This document shows positions 48,949 to 63,490 of a stretch of 64,000 nucleotides of DNA, in pieces. The DNA is from Coffea arabica (taxonomy: Eukaryota; Streptophyta; Magnoliopsida; Gentianales; Rubiaceae). The stretch spans positions 9,122,501 through 9,186,500 of the forward strand of contig NC_092323.1 of assembly GCF_036785885.1 (NCBI RefSeq), in the 5' to 3' direction. The position numbers were made by a program, and so were the translations under genes. Numbering within the stretch: position 1 is the stretch's first letter; every line of letters begins with the position of its first letter. The notes under the pieces were generated by a model, which searched no databases, was not told where the DNA came from, and saw nothing but the letters and a program-made list of their open reading frames with translations.

Positions 48949-50159
48949 ATCATCATGCTAAACAAACATAGATCATGGATAAATGTACAGTCAATTTAAC
49001 GACCTTATTTTTAAGTTTAGTAATCGATATGGTACCGTTTTCATCTAAGAATTTCAAATTATCATTTCAAAGCAAGAAAAAAATGTCATTATCTTAAAAT
49101 GCTTGCCACTAGTATATAGGCCACAGTAATATCACATGAGATTCTCGGTATCGCCTTTCCAGTGACAACTCAGTGTCACTTTTATATTTATACAAAGTGA
49201 TCTGATTATTTAACTTGTTATATGATATTTATTTAAGTTTTTTTTTTTTACCTTTAAGTGATAAGTGAGAATGATATTAAATTTGACACCGGATAGCGAC
49301 ATAGAGGATCCCACCTGCAATAACACGACAACTAATGAAAATAAATGCAAATGCATTTGGCGGTTGATCTTAAAGAAAGACATTCACGTATTAAAGAGCG
49401 ATCCTCAAACAATAGTACCTAAGTCAATTTCTTTCCTATATGATATGTGATATGTGAATTGAAGTTTTAAACTTCTAAATCACATAAAGTGTTTCTTTTT
49501 CAAATTTCCTTTTGCAAATACTAGTACCATTTCTTTCTGCTTATCAGTGCTTTTTGTTTCTTCCTTTATACTTTTTGCCAAATGTTTTGAAACTGGAAAT
49601 ATTGTTGAAAAAATAATTTCACAAAAAAACAAGGAAACACTCTCCACTAAGAACAAATAGCATACACTACAGTAAAAGAAGAATTGAATTCCTCTCACGG
49701 TTCCAACAAAAATCAAATGTCAATTACTACTAGTACTGGTTGACATGCAAAACTAGGCCCTGCATTTTGTTTTTTGCTTATTCTGTTTCTTTACAGAGGA
49801 TTAACCGTAATTCTCCACCAACCCTTGACGATTTGAACCCGTAAGTTCCCAAAATTAACTAATCTATGTTTGATGACTTGCTGCATTTTACCCACTAATC
49901 TACATTTCGTTGTTTAGGTCATGTAATTTCAAAACCAGTACGTGTGCACAACTTCTACACACTCAGATAATATAATGGAACAAAGAGCAATAGATTTTAA
50001 AAAAATAAAACAGAAAGAAAAGAAAAAATGGAGGGTGGAAGGTGTTCTGTAGGAACCAGGCAAATGACGCCAGCAATGGGGACAACCATCAAGCCATGCG
50101 CAATTGAGCGGTCCAAACTAGTCCTTTCCTTTCCCCCTTCTCTTCTCTTCCTTTGCCCT

Positions 50160-50360
50160 CTCCTTTTTATATTCACTACTTCTCACACTCCCTTCGGACT
50201 GAGTTCTCTTTCACTTTCTCTCAAACTTTGCTTTTTTGCAGTATCAGCAGTGTCTTCTACCTTTGTCTTCTTCTCCTTTAAATTCATTGTCCTTGAGCAA
50301 ATAACTAGAGTAACGGAGCCAATACTACACTACCAGCACCTGTCTGGCTATCTCCTCCAG
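50160..50360 (+). promoter_or_regulatory. Possible non-coding first exon of the NAC gene
   Basis: A TATA-like tttttatattcact near 50165 is followed by CT-rich leader-like sequence ending ctcctccag|gtaagc, a strong splice donor. The best partner acceptor is gatgtag|aacagccgtc, 10 bp before the NAC ATG, implying a 1692-bp 5' UTR intron (50361-52052). Inferred from signals only. Confidence 0.3.
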
Positions 50361-52062
50361 GTAAGCTTTTGCATTAATTTCCCATGCAAATGCACGCAAA
50401 CTGAATACAATTTTCATTGTATCAGCAGATTTCATGCATCACTCCCATAATTTTTTTTTCAGTTTCCATTTTGGTTGATGGCTGATGAGATCGGTCTTCT
50501 CAGCCATGTTGTTTCATCCAATTTCTTCAGTTCACCACATACTTACTGCTCTTCTTTTTTTTTTTAAAAAAAAAGGTTTAATTAATCAGATTCTCATTTT
50601 CTCTTCATCCCATTTTAGTGGTTTGGTTCCTAAATTATGCACTATCTTCCTTCGACATTCTTTGCTGAAGGCAACTGTGGAATGGTTTCCTGTTCTTGCA
50701 AAAAAGATACCCTTTACAAGATTATGAATACAGACATAGGTGATGATACCGTACGAAATGAGATTTAGCTTTCGACTTCCAAATCCCCCAGAGGCTCTAG
50801 CCCTATAACCTCTAAGCCTGGCCTGAGTACAAAGATTTCAGATAGACCAAACACCTACAGTACAATCAGTCTTTCTCCAAGATTTGTCAAGGTTGGCAGT
50901 TGCAGCATCTCTATCTCTCCTCTCCTGTGGTTGAGCAGTTGCCCAGTTTGTGATACTGGTTGGAGTATCCTCTGAAGTCCAATCATTACCACAGCACTGT
51001 GTCTTCTAACCTCTCATACACTGAGAATAGAGATGAAATGGTCTCTCTTCCACAACTTCTTAACAAGTTGGACTAAGGACCAGTGAGTCAGGGAGTCAGA
51101 CTCAGGTGTTGCCAAGTTTATTGCAGACAAGAAGACAAAGGTCTCAGACTCCATCACTGAAATAAAACATCGATTCTCGAAAAACCCATGACAGAATTCT
51201 CTCTTTTCCTTTTCGTGCATTCCCTTTCTGGCAGGCTTGATCCAAACTAGCCGAACCGCGCACTGCCTTTTAACTCCCCTTACCTTTTCGCATTCCCTTG
51301 CAAATAGCGCGTGCCAAATAAATACAAGTAGTTGATAACGTCATCCCCTCTGAACTTTTGCCACTCAAACTTCTATTACTAATCTTTTATTGATCGATCT
51401 CAATGGACTACTAATTTATCTTGGTTCTTGACTTTTTTTAATTTGTGAGAACAATGTGTTTGAATTTGATTGATAATAATTTTATAATATCGTGATCAAG
51501 TCCCTGTTCTTTATTCATCATTTCACCATTCTCCACCACAAGACAACATCATTGGTACAAACCTTTAGTTGTCCGTTTCTACAGAGCCACACAATTAATA
51601 TAGATGCCACCCTCCCCCCACCGCCGTCCCCAAAAAAGAAAAACCAAAAAAAAAAGAATTAAGCTGTAAAAACTGAAGTCCTTATGTTTTGATGAAGGGT
51701 TAGCAAAGACCCATTATTGTTTTTTGTTTTCTTGAAAGTTTTGTCCCCTTATCTCAACCTCTATAAAAATGTCAATTTTCAAAGAAAAAGAAAAAGTTTT
51801 GCCAATGACAAGTGCTTCCAACCTTCCAGAGCTAAAGTTTGAACATTGTTTACCACCAAATGTGTGGCTTGATGATTATTTCCTATCCCTTGTGTAACAC
51901 TTGTCATGGATTAGTCTGAAAGCTTCATAGTCTTCCCTGTCCCTCTTCACTTTTGTGCTTCTTATGGCATGTTTGGCTATGTACACACACATTACACTAC
52001 AACAAGAGTTATGATCTAACCATCATCTTCATTGATGCTGATTTTGATGTAGAACAGCCGTC

Positions 52063-53942
52063 ATGATGGACACAGCCGAATCATGTGTTCCTCCAGGATT
52101 TCGGTTTCATCCAACCGATGAAGAGCTCGTTGGTTACTACCTCAGGAAGAAGGTTGCATCACAGAAGATAGATCTTGATGTTATAAGAGATATTGATCTA
52201 TATAGGATTGAACCATGGGATCTACAAGGTACATACACGTTTCTTTCCATCTTGTCTACTTACATTTGTCATACGTCGTAGCAAGTATTTAGGGTTTCAA
52301 TTAATACTACCTGAAAAGTATGTTACTTGACAGATAAATGCCGGATCGGATATGAAGAACAGAATGAGTGGTATTTTTTCAGTCACAAAGATAAGAAATA
52401 TCCGACGGGGACAAGGACTAACAGGGCCACCATTGCCGGGTTCTGGAAAGCAACAGGGAGGGATAAATCCGTTTATGATAAATCAAAACTCATTGGCATG
52501 AGGAAAACCCTTGTCTTCTACAAAGGGAGGGCACCAAATGGGCAAAAATCCGATTGGATCATGCATGAATATCGGCTGGAATCTGAAGAGAATGGTCCTC
52601 CTCAGGCAAGTACTCAATCCCCCCCCCCCCTTTCCCTTCTTCAAATCGTACAGGAAGCATAGTTAGCTTTTTCAGTCTTCTTCCTTCACTCTGAAAAGAA
52701 TACTTAAAAGCTAAACTATTCCCGAAATGGTTTTGAGCTTGTTCCCACCTTCGTGCATGGTTTTTGTTCCTACACTTTCAATACTATTGTCTTTCTCAAA
52801 CAAGATGGAGAGGGCCAAAAATTCTTGGGAATTCGCATAAAATAATTGTTTCAGATTTCATATACTTCAAAAGGGCCCATATTTCCAACTTGTGAGGTAC
52901 GGAATCATCGATCAAAGCCTTCCGTGCATGTTTCATTAATTGTTGATCCAAACCCCACATGCATATATCTCAGCTAAAGATGCATATCCCCCCTGCAAGT
53001 CGTTTCAGTAATTGTTGATCCAAAACCCCACATGCATATATCTCAGCTAAAGATGAATGTCCCCCTTGAAAGTCAAAAAGTTTATTAGTCACTACCAAAT
53101 TAACACGGTTTCTCCAACTTGATGTGCCCTTTTTAGTGTAAACCATCCCGAATTCAACTTCTCTAAAGAAAAGTTGAATCTTTTCTAGTTGTACCTCTAC
53201 AGTTGCACCATTGACTATCTTCTCTACTTCTATGCAAGTAAGGGACCGACAAGGGCAAATGATTTCAGCAACCTTTTTTATTTTAATTTTTTTTTCTTTT
53301 CCATCCAAAGAATAGTCGTGGACTAAATGTAGGGATATTTTATTACAGGAAGAAGGATGGGTGGTATGCCGAGCATTCAAGAAGAGAACCACCAGTGGGC
53401 AGACAAAAAGCATTGAAGCGTGGGACTCAAGTTATTTCTACGATGAACCAAGTGGAGTTAGCTCCGTTGTGGATCCTCTTGATTATATTACAAGGCAGCC
53501 AGCAAATAATTATCTTTCCCAAAATTTCATCTGCAAGCAAGAGATAGAAGCAGAAAACTTGAATAATTTCTTGAACACCACTGACCCCTTTGTACAGCTT
53601 CCTCAGCTGGAGAGCCCATCCATGCCACAACTAAAAAAGCCAAGCTCAATATCTTTAGTATCAGAGAACACTGAAGATGACGAACAACCTTTAAGGGGTT
53701 GCAGCAGCAGCAAGAAAGTGACGGATTGGAGAGCCCTGGACAAGTTTGTAGCCTCTCAGCTGAGCCATGATCAGGAGAGGTACGAGGGGGATATAGTGTC
53801 CGCAGGATTTGAAGGCCATGAGAGTTCAGATTTGGGATTGCTGCTACTGCAGAGTGGTAGGGAAGAAGGGTCTTCTAAGTTAAATGGATTTTTTAGCTCC
53901 AGCTCAGATTGTGATATTGGAATCTGCGTTTTCGATAAATGA
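52063..53942 (+). CDS. NAC transcription factor, VND1-3 type
   Basis: Nuclear transcription factor of the VASCULAR-RELATED NAC-DOMAIN clade, whose known members switch on xylem-vessel secondary wall genes. Three exons: 52063-52228, 52334-52605, 53349-53942, 343 residues; the second ATG (52066) could also serve. The NAC domain spans about residues 9-160: [72 protein letters not shown] and [16 protein letters not shown] marks in the C-terminal region are LPQLESP (230-236) and [13 protein letters not shown] (272 onward); the end DIGICVFDK is as I remember it for VND1-3. Intron 1 is GT-AG. Intron 2 (52606-53348) begins CAG|GCAAGT, a GC-AG intron, and contains a 72-bp tandem duplication. No usable GT donor keeps the conserved PPQ/EEGW join. 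Confidence 0.93.
52931..53075. repeat. 72-bp tandem duplication in NAC intron 2
   Basis: tttcattaattgttgatcca (52931) and tttcagtaattgttgatcca (53003) start two head-to-tail units that both run through acatgcatatatctcagcta and end in cccccctgcaagtc / cccccttgaaagtc. A few substitutions separate them. Confidence 0.9.
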
Positions 53943-56900
53943 AGAATTTATCTAATTAATTAGTGGTCTTTTTTTTTTTTTGTTAGTATTACGTCATGAT
54001 TTCCAAATATTCTAAAATATTATCCTGTAAACATAATGGTTTTGATTTTTTTTTTTTAATATGAGTGACTGAAACTCAGAGCTAGTCCTCCTTCTAGATC
54101 TCTTTATCCAATAAAGATGACTGCATGTAGGAATTTTAACTTGGGATTTGAGGGCGACCAAAGACTTTGATAAGTAGGGTGGTGCAAAAATGAGGACTGA
54201 TGAAGTTGTAATTCTCATACTCAATTTACAGCTCAAAATCATGGCACCTTATATATATATATATATACTTCTATTTATTACTGTGTTCGTTGAATGCACA
54301 TTAGTTACTTATCAATGTAAAGATTGTACTTATCCATGTATATATATATATATATACACACACGCAAAATTTAAAAGATTAATTAAAAAAATGCTTGTAT
54401 AAAGATTTTACACACAACAGCCCATGGTGGTGGTATGTAAAAAAAATGCTTGTAAAAGATTTTACCTTCCTCATTTACTTCATAGAAAAGCTACCGATTA
54501 ATGTACTTCTGGTTCTCCGATAAGGAGATAGTCTGTACGCACAGACAAGGCTTACAAATTGATTTGTTTTCCCGGTAATTACCCCAGACAAGCTTATAAC
54601 CTACAAATTACTTCGATGTATAAGCAGTCAAGCATGGTTGTACGTTGATTCACATTTCCACAAAAGCGAAGAACAAGAAACGTTGAAAAGGATTCACTTT
54701 GATGGGATCGTCCAAAACGTCTCCTATTCTTGTCTTGCATTCTTCTTCTTTATTGCCATTTTAGTCTCCCTCACGGAACCACCCCTTTCTATGCATCAAT
54801 GGCAGGAATGAGATGTCGCATTAGCGAAGAGAGAGGGTATTGAATATAGTGATAGTTGGAGTTATCGTGATGAATTTATGGCTGTACTACGCTGCGTTAT
54901 TGGTCGGCCGGCCTGCTAGCTGCTTTCCGTCATTGCATGCCATTTTGACCAAAGGGGAAAATTACATGATTCTTCTACATCACTACAATATGCTTACAAC
55001 ATGAGTCCAAAAAGAACACTTCTTTTTATTAGTAAAAGGTACTTCCTTTGTCTCACTTTAATATTAAAATATTAAGCAGCGTGGTTTTTTTATTTTTTTT
55101 TTACTCGGGATTTAAGAAAAATTAATTAACTTTATTAGAAGAGTAAATTTAACGTACTGTTTTTCTTTCTAAAATATCCTTGTACAATAACAATACTATA
55201 AAAAATTGTACCATTGAAGTTATGAATTCAAGCAATTAATGAATAAGAGAGTACGTACACATGTCAAGTCAATTATTATACCCTTTTATTGGAAAGCGGA
55301 CTATAATTTATGACGGATAAAAAAGAAAAACAAAACTATGTACGAATTTGGAGGGAGTAGTGTATATATATATAGCTTCCATATATGAATTTGGAGTCGC
55401 GACCTCTAATAATGATAGTTCAGTCACGATCCAAAAACTAATCGATCAATCAAAATGTAACTGAAGAATGCTACGTGTCACAGAAGATAAACATATAATT
55501 TCTCCGGGATCTCCCACCTTCAGGCTCCGTTCACTACTTAAAAGAATTGTACACCGAAAGCTAAAGATTTTATAGCTTATAAACAAGAGAAGACAGAATG
55601 AATACGAAAGAGATTGATAGGTTTCAGGCGTGCTGCTTGTTTTAATTTGGTTGACTGAAAATTAATACAGACCTCGTTTTCCAGCACTATGTGTGTATGT
55701 GCGGGTGTTTATTAGATTCAGAAAAGGTGCTGCTTTACATAAACAGACTGAATGGAAATGATTGCTGGAGAATTAGGAAGCGTCCTACTACGAACTAGTA
55801 GTAAATTCTAATGCTAGGCTAAAAGCCTGAAACAGATACATGGTTCGGTAACAAGATTTTAATTCGCTTATACTCCAGAGTTTGAAGGAGGATTTCTTTC
55901 TACAAGAAACATGGACTGGAGCAAAATGTAACTACACTCAACAAAATTGGAAGTATCCATCATCCGCCAAATTAAGAACCTTCAAAAAAAAAAAAAGAGA
56001 GAGAGAGAAAAATAGTACTGCAAGTAAATTAATATGGGCGAGAAAGCGCTAGCTGCTTGTTTCGCATTCTTACATATCCAATTCTTTCCTGAATCATTTG
56101 AATAATAGTAGGCACATCTGGTCTGTTCATGGATAAACCATGGGAGTAGGAATACCTTATCGATGTTGTTAGGGTCTTATTCTGGGGACTGTGGGGCCAT
56201 GACTTGTCTAGCATGCGCTGTGCAAGAAGGCTACCACTTTCCATGCTTGTCTCTCAAACTCTCTCAAGCCCAAAGGCCATTTGTCCTCCTCCTGCCTCGC
56301 AACATTGGAAACTAAGGTGATCACTATTAAGTATTAACCACCCTACTTCTTTTGGAAATTGAATATACACGAGAAAGAAAGAAAAACTTTGACATGTCCA
56401 GCCCCGGCAGCCAAATTGAGCTCTTGGTGCTTAGTGCATAATACTCCTAAAATTTGTTCCCAGAGCAGCTTTTGGAACTATCAGCATTTCCTGACCAAGT
56501 AATTAAGTAACCCCGTCTGCTGCAGAATGCACGGTTCGTCCCACCGTGTGGATTCTATGGGACCTTTGTGCAAACTCCTTTGAAAATCATGGCAACTCTC
56601 GTAAAGGAAAGCAAATTGGTCCAAAAAGAACGACATGAACTCTACCTAAATCTCTTCTGTTGCATTTCAGGGATTAAATTTGGTCTAATCACCCATGGCT
56701 TTTAGAAACTAGAAGCTCTGCACCCTGTGTATGCTCTTTTTTTTTTATTCGTTTCAAGAACGTGCTCAACGATATCTAGAAGAATTTGTTTAGAGCTGTC
56801 CGTCCATCCAAGTACTGCAAAACTACAAATGGGACCGACCTTTTTCTTGCATTTTATCTTATTTTATTTATTTTGGTTAGAACTTAGAAGCCAAACATTA

Positions 56901-59633
56901 GCTTGCCTACCAATTGTCCTGATTAAGAGAACAAAAAGTTCAAGCCCGCCCCCGGTTATCATCCTCTCCCCCACCCCAAGTATATAAAATTACGAAAGAG
57001 TGCAATTAGCCGGTACCACCACGTAGCCCACTCCGAAGTGTTTCGAATCTTTTAATTGCTTGCGTCAACCATATTATCACCTCTAACGTTTGGTTAAAAA
57101 AAAAAAGAAAAAGAAAGAAGGTTATGTTGACTTCGTTAAAACTTAAACAAAGATTGGAAATCCTTAATGTACGTTAAACTATTTGTAAGTTGCATCAAAT
57201 TCAACTAGGTAGAAAGTGATAACTTATGCTGCAGCTCCTTGCAGCAAGCAAATCGTTACTTACCCTCATCTCCTCCTTTCTATAAACATGTATAGTACGT
57301 TTCAAGCAATTGCTAGTTAGTTTCATTGGAATGCAAGGGTGTTCTCGTCTGATTTTGACTTGTGATTTAAAGCAGACCCAAAAAAAAAATCAGTTTTTTT
57401 TTTTAATCTTATCCTTTGCTTTGGCTCCTGAATTTTATGTTTTTCAATTGATAAAAATGCTGAATTAGCTTTGATAATAGCCCCAAGTAGTCAACTTATA
57501 ATATTGCCTCGTAAAATTAACTAGTTAATTCATTAGCCATGTATCAGGAAGAAAAGACAAATTAAATCAAACATTCATCACTAAAGAAAAATTAACAAAA
57601 ACCAAATAATCATCATGTTTACAAAAGACATACTTTGACTAAGACAGTGCCAAAATGGACTTTGGCCTGCTCTTCTTCAGTTTAAGCACACCACAAAGTA
57701 AAACCAAGAATGAAAAATGAAACAGTATCTTTTTGATGGGCATGCTTCTAAAGGCAGGGGCAGGTTAATTAAACATACAGGCCAACCAGTCTCCAACCTC
57801 ATGCTTTCTTTTCTATTTTTTTTTTTTAAATAACCCAATATCTTCGCGTCTCCAATCACATGCTTCTTTTATCCCAAGCGTGAAATACATCACAAGAGAA
57901 TGGTAAATATGGATGTAATAAGTAAGGAAGTTGACCAAAATAAGCTTCTTTTAAGCGAACAATGATTCCTATAATGGCACGCAACTCCATCAACCTGACT
58001 TTGATGACCTTTTCATGCAAGAATAAGATTAGGACACGGCGAAAAGGTCGAAACCATGTGGCCTCGCTCCCAGGCCATTAACCCTACCCTATCCCTCCGG
58101 AATTTAGCATCAAATCAACTACAAAAGATAAGGATTCACTTACTGTGGATTCTCAGAACACGTCTGTTGAGAAAAGAAAATTAGCTTAAAGTACTTTCTG
58201 ATTGGTGGAACCTTAAAAGATGAGGACACGTTACCTCAAGAAGAACTTCACGCACCAAATGAATAAACGATACATCTAGAAAGCTGAGATTCAACACCAT
58301 TACCCCAGGGAACACATTGTGAGGGAAAACCGAAAAAGCAGCCCACATCCTTGCCCAACAAATCTTGTGTATTACCTTGTGTTGTTTCTCAAGTTTCAGA
58401 GCCCATGGACCAGAGAGAAGTCGTCCAACAGAAGACAATGATGATGCATTTTAACCACAAGAGTATTCACCATAGACAAAAGCATTGATAAATCCCCTTT
58501 TCTGTGCACTTGTCAAAAAGTCCAAGTCACAGCAAGATTATCCTTTCACTCCTAATTCCAAAAAGTGAAGGATATCCAGCAAAAGTTCTAGACTCTTTCA
58601 ATCAACTTGATCGATCAATGAGCATGTGACAGCAGCCCCCATTTCGAGCAACCAACAGTCTGAACAATTGGAGGAAAAAGGAGAATCTGAATAATTGAAA
58701 TTACTTGATGTTCAACAATGAGACTTGATTTACAATCAACCCAATCCATGAATTGAAATGTGCCCTGCATCTGCCTCATCCCAATGCTATACAACATGAA
58801 TCATCAACCCCCCCCCCCCTCCTTCCCTCCCTAAACAAAATAGGAGAGCAGGGAAGAAAGAGATTATGGAGGAGATATATAAAGTCATGCTGATAGAATG
58901 AACAGAGTATAAACAGGGATGATTAATAAGACATTATTGTGGAAGTGAAAATATACACTGTTCAAATGACACTAACCAAAGAAAAGGTCATCGCCATCTA
59001 AAATGCCTTGACAGTACGTTATGGCTAGATTAGTGTTATACCATCAATTCTGGTTTGACATCCTTGAATAGGCTTGACGAGTAAGAAGGAAGACAAAATA
59101 TAACAGTTCAGGAAAGAGACTATGAGATGACAACATCAGAGGGCTGACCGATGAAATTAAACTAATACAAACAACAAGAAGTTTGGACTTAGCAGAATCA
59201 TCTTAAGTCAGCAGGATCGTGTAGTAAAAGAGTGAAAGAAAAAAGAATTTAAGGCTGTGGAACACAAAATGGAAAACCAGGAGGCTTCCGTCCAATAAAG
59301 GCCTGAAAAGTATCAAGAAAATTATTTATTTAAGAATCATGACACAATCAAATGTTTCTTCTCGTATCAGGCATAGAGGATGGGGCTACAAGTACATAGC
59401 CCAACGGCCAACATGCAGCTAAAACCTAAAACTTAAACTAAAAAAGTCAATAAATCAAATATGAAAAAAAAAAAAGAAGCAAATCACGTTGAACAGATCA
59501 CACGTATCTTTAACAGTTATTAACCAACCAAATTGAAAATTAAAGTGTTACATGAACCAATTCTTACAAGACACTGAAATTGACATATGGAGTGCAAGAA
59601 CCACCACCTAACCAAACAAGTAATAATGAACAT
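53943..59633. other. Gene-free stretch between NAC and H3.3
   Basis: Contains an inverted Stowaway copy (55042-55357), TA repeats near 54250 and 54340, poly-C/poly-T tracts near 58810 and AT-rich DNA. Small minus-strand frames at 56244-56029 (71 codons, starts MESGSLLAQRMLDKSWPHSP) and 58438-58181 (85 codons) are ATG-initiated, but I know no family for them and see no further support. Confidence 0.55.
55042..55357. mobile_element. Stowaway-type MITE, inverted relative of the 37.4-kb copy
   Basis: The right end acgaatttggagggag with ttggaaagcggactataatt and gacggataaaaaagaaaaac further in matches the reverse complement of the left end of the 37424 element. The left end acttcctttgtctcac is degenerate. 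TA flanks on both sides (55040-55041, 55358-55359). 316 bp. Confidence 0.7.
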
Positions 59634-61253
<1,620 letters not shown>

Positions 61254-61441
61254 CTGAATGAACTCTGACCGACTATTTGATTTCTTCGGTTTGCTCTTAA
61301 TCTGGCCGCTAAAGAAGCTCTTGTAGATGGTTGAATTAGAATTTGAACGGGTTAATTGGACATAGACCCCTGAGGTTGGCGCATATAGCCAATAAATCCC
61401 TATACTTGAAATTTTATATCAAACCCCCTCTACTCTATTTA

Positions 61442-61700
61442 GAGGTGGCAAAATGGGTGGGATGTTTGTTTCGCTTCGAAATAGAACCGAATTATATGGG
61501 TTTGGATCTAACCTTACCCATATGTGCGTTGGAACTAATTTGGGCGGGATCACTTTGGGATGAGTTTAGATTGATCATGTCCAATACCCAAATCTATTTT
61601 CTATATTTTTTTTCCTTTAATTCTTTTTATTTTTTATATAACTTTAATATTTTTATTTATTAAGTTTCTTTTGATCTTATTGTGAATTTATATTTTTCTG
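61442..61700. mobile_element. Truncated hAT-MITE end (48.1-kb family)
   Basis: tttagaggtggcaaaatggg repeats the terminus of the 48144-48948 element (tagaggtgNcaaa...tggg) and is followed by tacccatatg-type words. I found no matching inverted end to the right, so the element is truncated or too diverged. The right limit is approximate. Confidence 0.5.
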
Positions 61701-63002
61701 AATTCATTTACACTCTAGAACGATCAACAGTTACTTTAAAAAGACATAACATTTTGATAAGAATGCACATATCTTCTTCCTGGATTAAACCAAAAATTGG
61801 ATTAACAAATAAAGGAAAAAATAGATATACAACCATATTCCAACAGATATCAAGATAGCCAGGGTACTGAGGTTGTTGAACATTTATCCTCATCACTATC
61901 CAAGGATATGAGTAAGGTTAGTCATTGTCTCTACCTAAATATGACATAATGTTGTCTGACACAAGGACTGGAAATAAGATTTTTTAACACCAAATTCATT
62001 CTTACTGACATTCTTAAAATTTTCAAAAATTAATACAAAAGAAATTTACATTAAATGCTGAATAAGACTAGCACAGAAACGAAGAAACTAATTAAAAATT
62101 GATAACAGGATTGTATATAGAAATCTATGTAGATAGTTCAACAATTAGCATAAAATCAACATAAAGGGGTGCCAAGTCAAATTGAGATATCATCCACTAT
62201 ATTGGTCAAAAATGACACTACTTTGTCCAAGTCCCTACTCTTTCTTTGGAATAAAAAAAGGAGGGGACCATTTTTTTTTAAGAAAAGAAAATTTGAATTT
62301 AAAACCCATAATTCTATGAGTTTCAACTTTAACTATTAAACGGGAGTTTCATTAATTGTCCAAATTCTGACTCTTCTAATCTAAGCATGCTTGAATTCTT
62401 GATAAAAAACATGAATACTAGAAAAATGTGTCCACTTATACTAAGTTGATTGATAAAACAAGGTGAAACTTCATTCAAAATGATAGGGCTTGTGAGTTTA
62501 AATAGAAATGCAAACTTACTAAATAAAAGATAGAAGTAGGTGAATTCCACCATAACAAAAAAGATGAGGAGGTTAAATTGCAATTATTCTTCTATATTTT
62601 AGTTTTGCAAGTTCTTGTAACGTCTGTGCTTATCATACCTTATAGCCTTGTAATTACGAGGCTATGAACCGACCCAATTAATTCTTTTTGATGTCAACAT
62701 TTGCAATTGAAATTTATCACTTAAACTCATCAATGTGGCTGAAGGTTTTTTTTTTTTTTTTGTTAGGGTCAATCGGCAACATAACTTTCATTAATATGAA
62801 GAAATTAGAATTATAGAGTTAGAGCAACTGCTCCTTAAACATATGCTTGAGCAAACTCAAGCATCCAAACTAAGAAGCTAACCTTTCATTGAGTGACATT
62901 TTTCAAATTTAAAGCAAACTTTACTAATTTGTGATTAACAATGTTGTTTACTCTCCTAGTCAACAAGAGATAACAATCATTAAAACTTAACTTTAAATAC
63001 CC

Positions 63003-63141
63003 GTTTGGATTAATATTTTTTTAAAATTTTTGTTAAAAGAATATACTATAATGATTTGATACATGTGAAATAAACAGATATTTGAAAAATGTGTTCACGA
63101 GAAACGTAAGATTATTTTGGAGGAAAATGACTTTCCAAATA
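63003..63141. mobile_element. GTTTGGATTG-type MITE, copy 8
   Basis: Starts gtttggattaatattttttt, ends gactttccaaat, with the core gatttgatacatgtgaaata in between. 139 bp, non-coding. Confidence 0.6.
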
Positions 63142-63454
63142 CCTTTAATACAGTACTAAATAAGACATCCTCAGTTGCATCATTGATCTTATCTGTAAGG
63201 GTTCACAATTTGATTCAGTCTCTATCTTCAACCAGCCTTGCTCTTTAGCTCTGATTGTGGCAGCTCAAACTGCAAAGGCTTCTTTTGATCTTGCTTCTAG
63301 TCTTGCCATAGCAGATCAATGTGGTTGAATTTAAGTTAAAAAAAAAAAGTCATGTATACTGTCATTCACACTTAAAAGTTTCAACTCAAAGTCTTCAACG
63401 TTTCTTAATTTGTTTGTCCTGATGCACAAGCAACATAATCAACAGAACTAAACT

Positions 63455-63490
63455 AGGGGGAGCGCCCGCACATCGCGCGGGTGTTTGGTA
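63455..63490. repeat. GC-rich hairpin motif
   Basis: actagggggagcgcccgcac is followed by atcgcgcgggtgt; gcccgc and gcgggt can pair around a short loop. Isolated in AT-rich DNA. Similar motifs mark the edges of some plant transposons, but no family is assigned. Confidence 0.45.

Larger units (their letters stand above)
37018..52062. other. Gene-poor 15-kb stretch rich in small transposons
   Basis: No exon with recognisable similarity on either strand. Mapped contents: Stowaway MITE (37424), SINE with perfect duplications (38296), a short GC-rich island (42480-42600), GTTTGGATTG-type MITE (44914), hAT MITEs (45998 and 48144), SINE (46741), and a possible non-coding first exon of the NAC gene near 50.2-50.36 kb. 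A frame at 43426-43193 (minus, MEKKGVQVLEPNYFDQLCNS...) has protein-like composition, but I cannot place it in a family. Confidence 0.55.

Noticed and set aside
50028-50450. 140-codon plus-strand frame
   Set aside because: Low-complexity Ser/Leu/Phe-rich translation of a CT-rich leader; it crosses a strong splice donor and is better read as possible 5' UTR of the NAC gene.
52970-53413. 147-codon minus-strand frame across NAC intron 2 and exon 3
   Set aside because: It is antisense to the NAC gene and covers its intron duplication and exon; no family resemblance and no independent signals.
56029-56244. 71-codon minus-strand frame between NAC and H3.3
   Set aside because: It is ATG-initiated with plausible composition, but there are no family, splice or promoter signals; not enough to call a gene.
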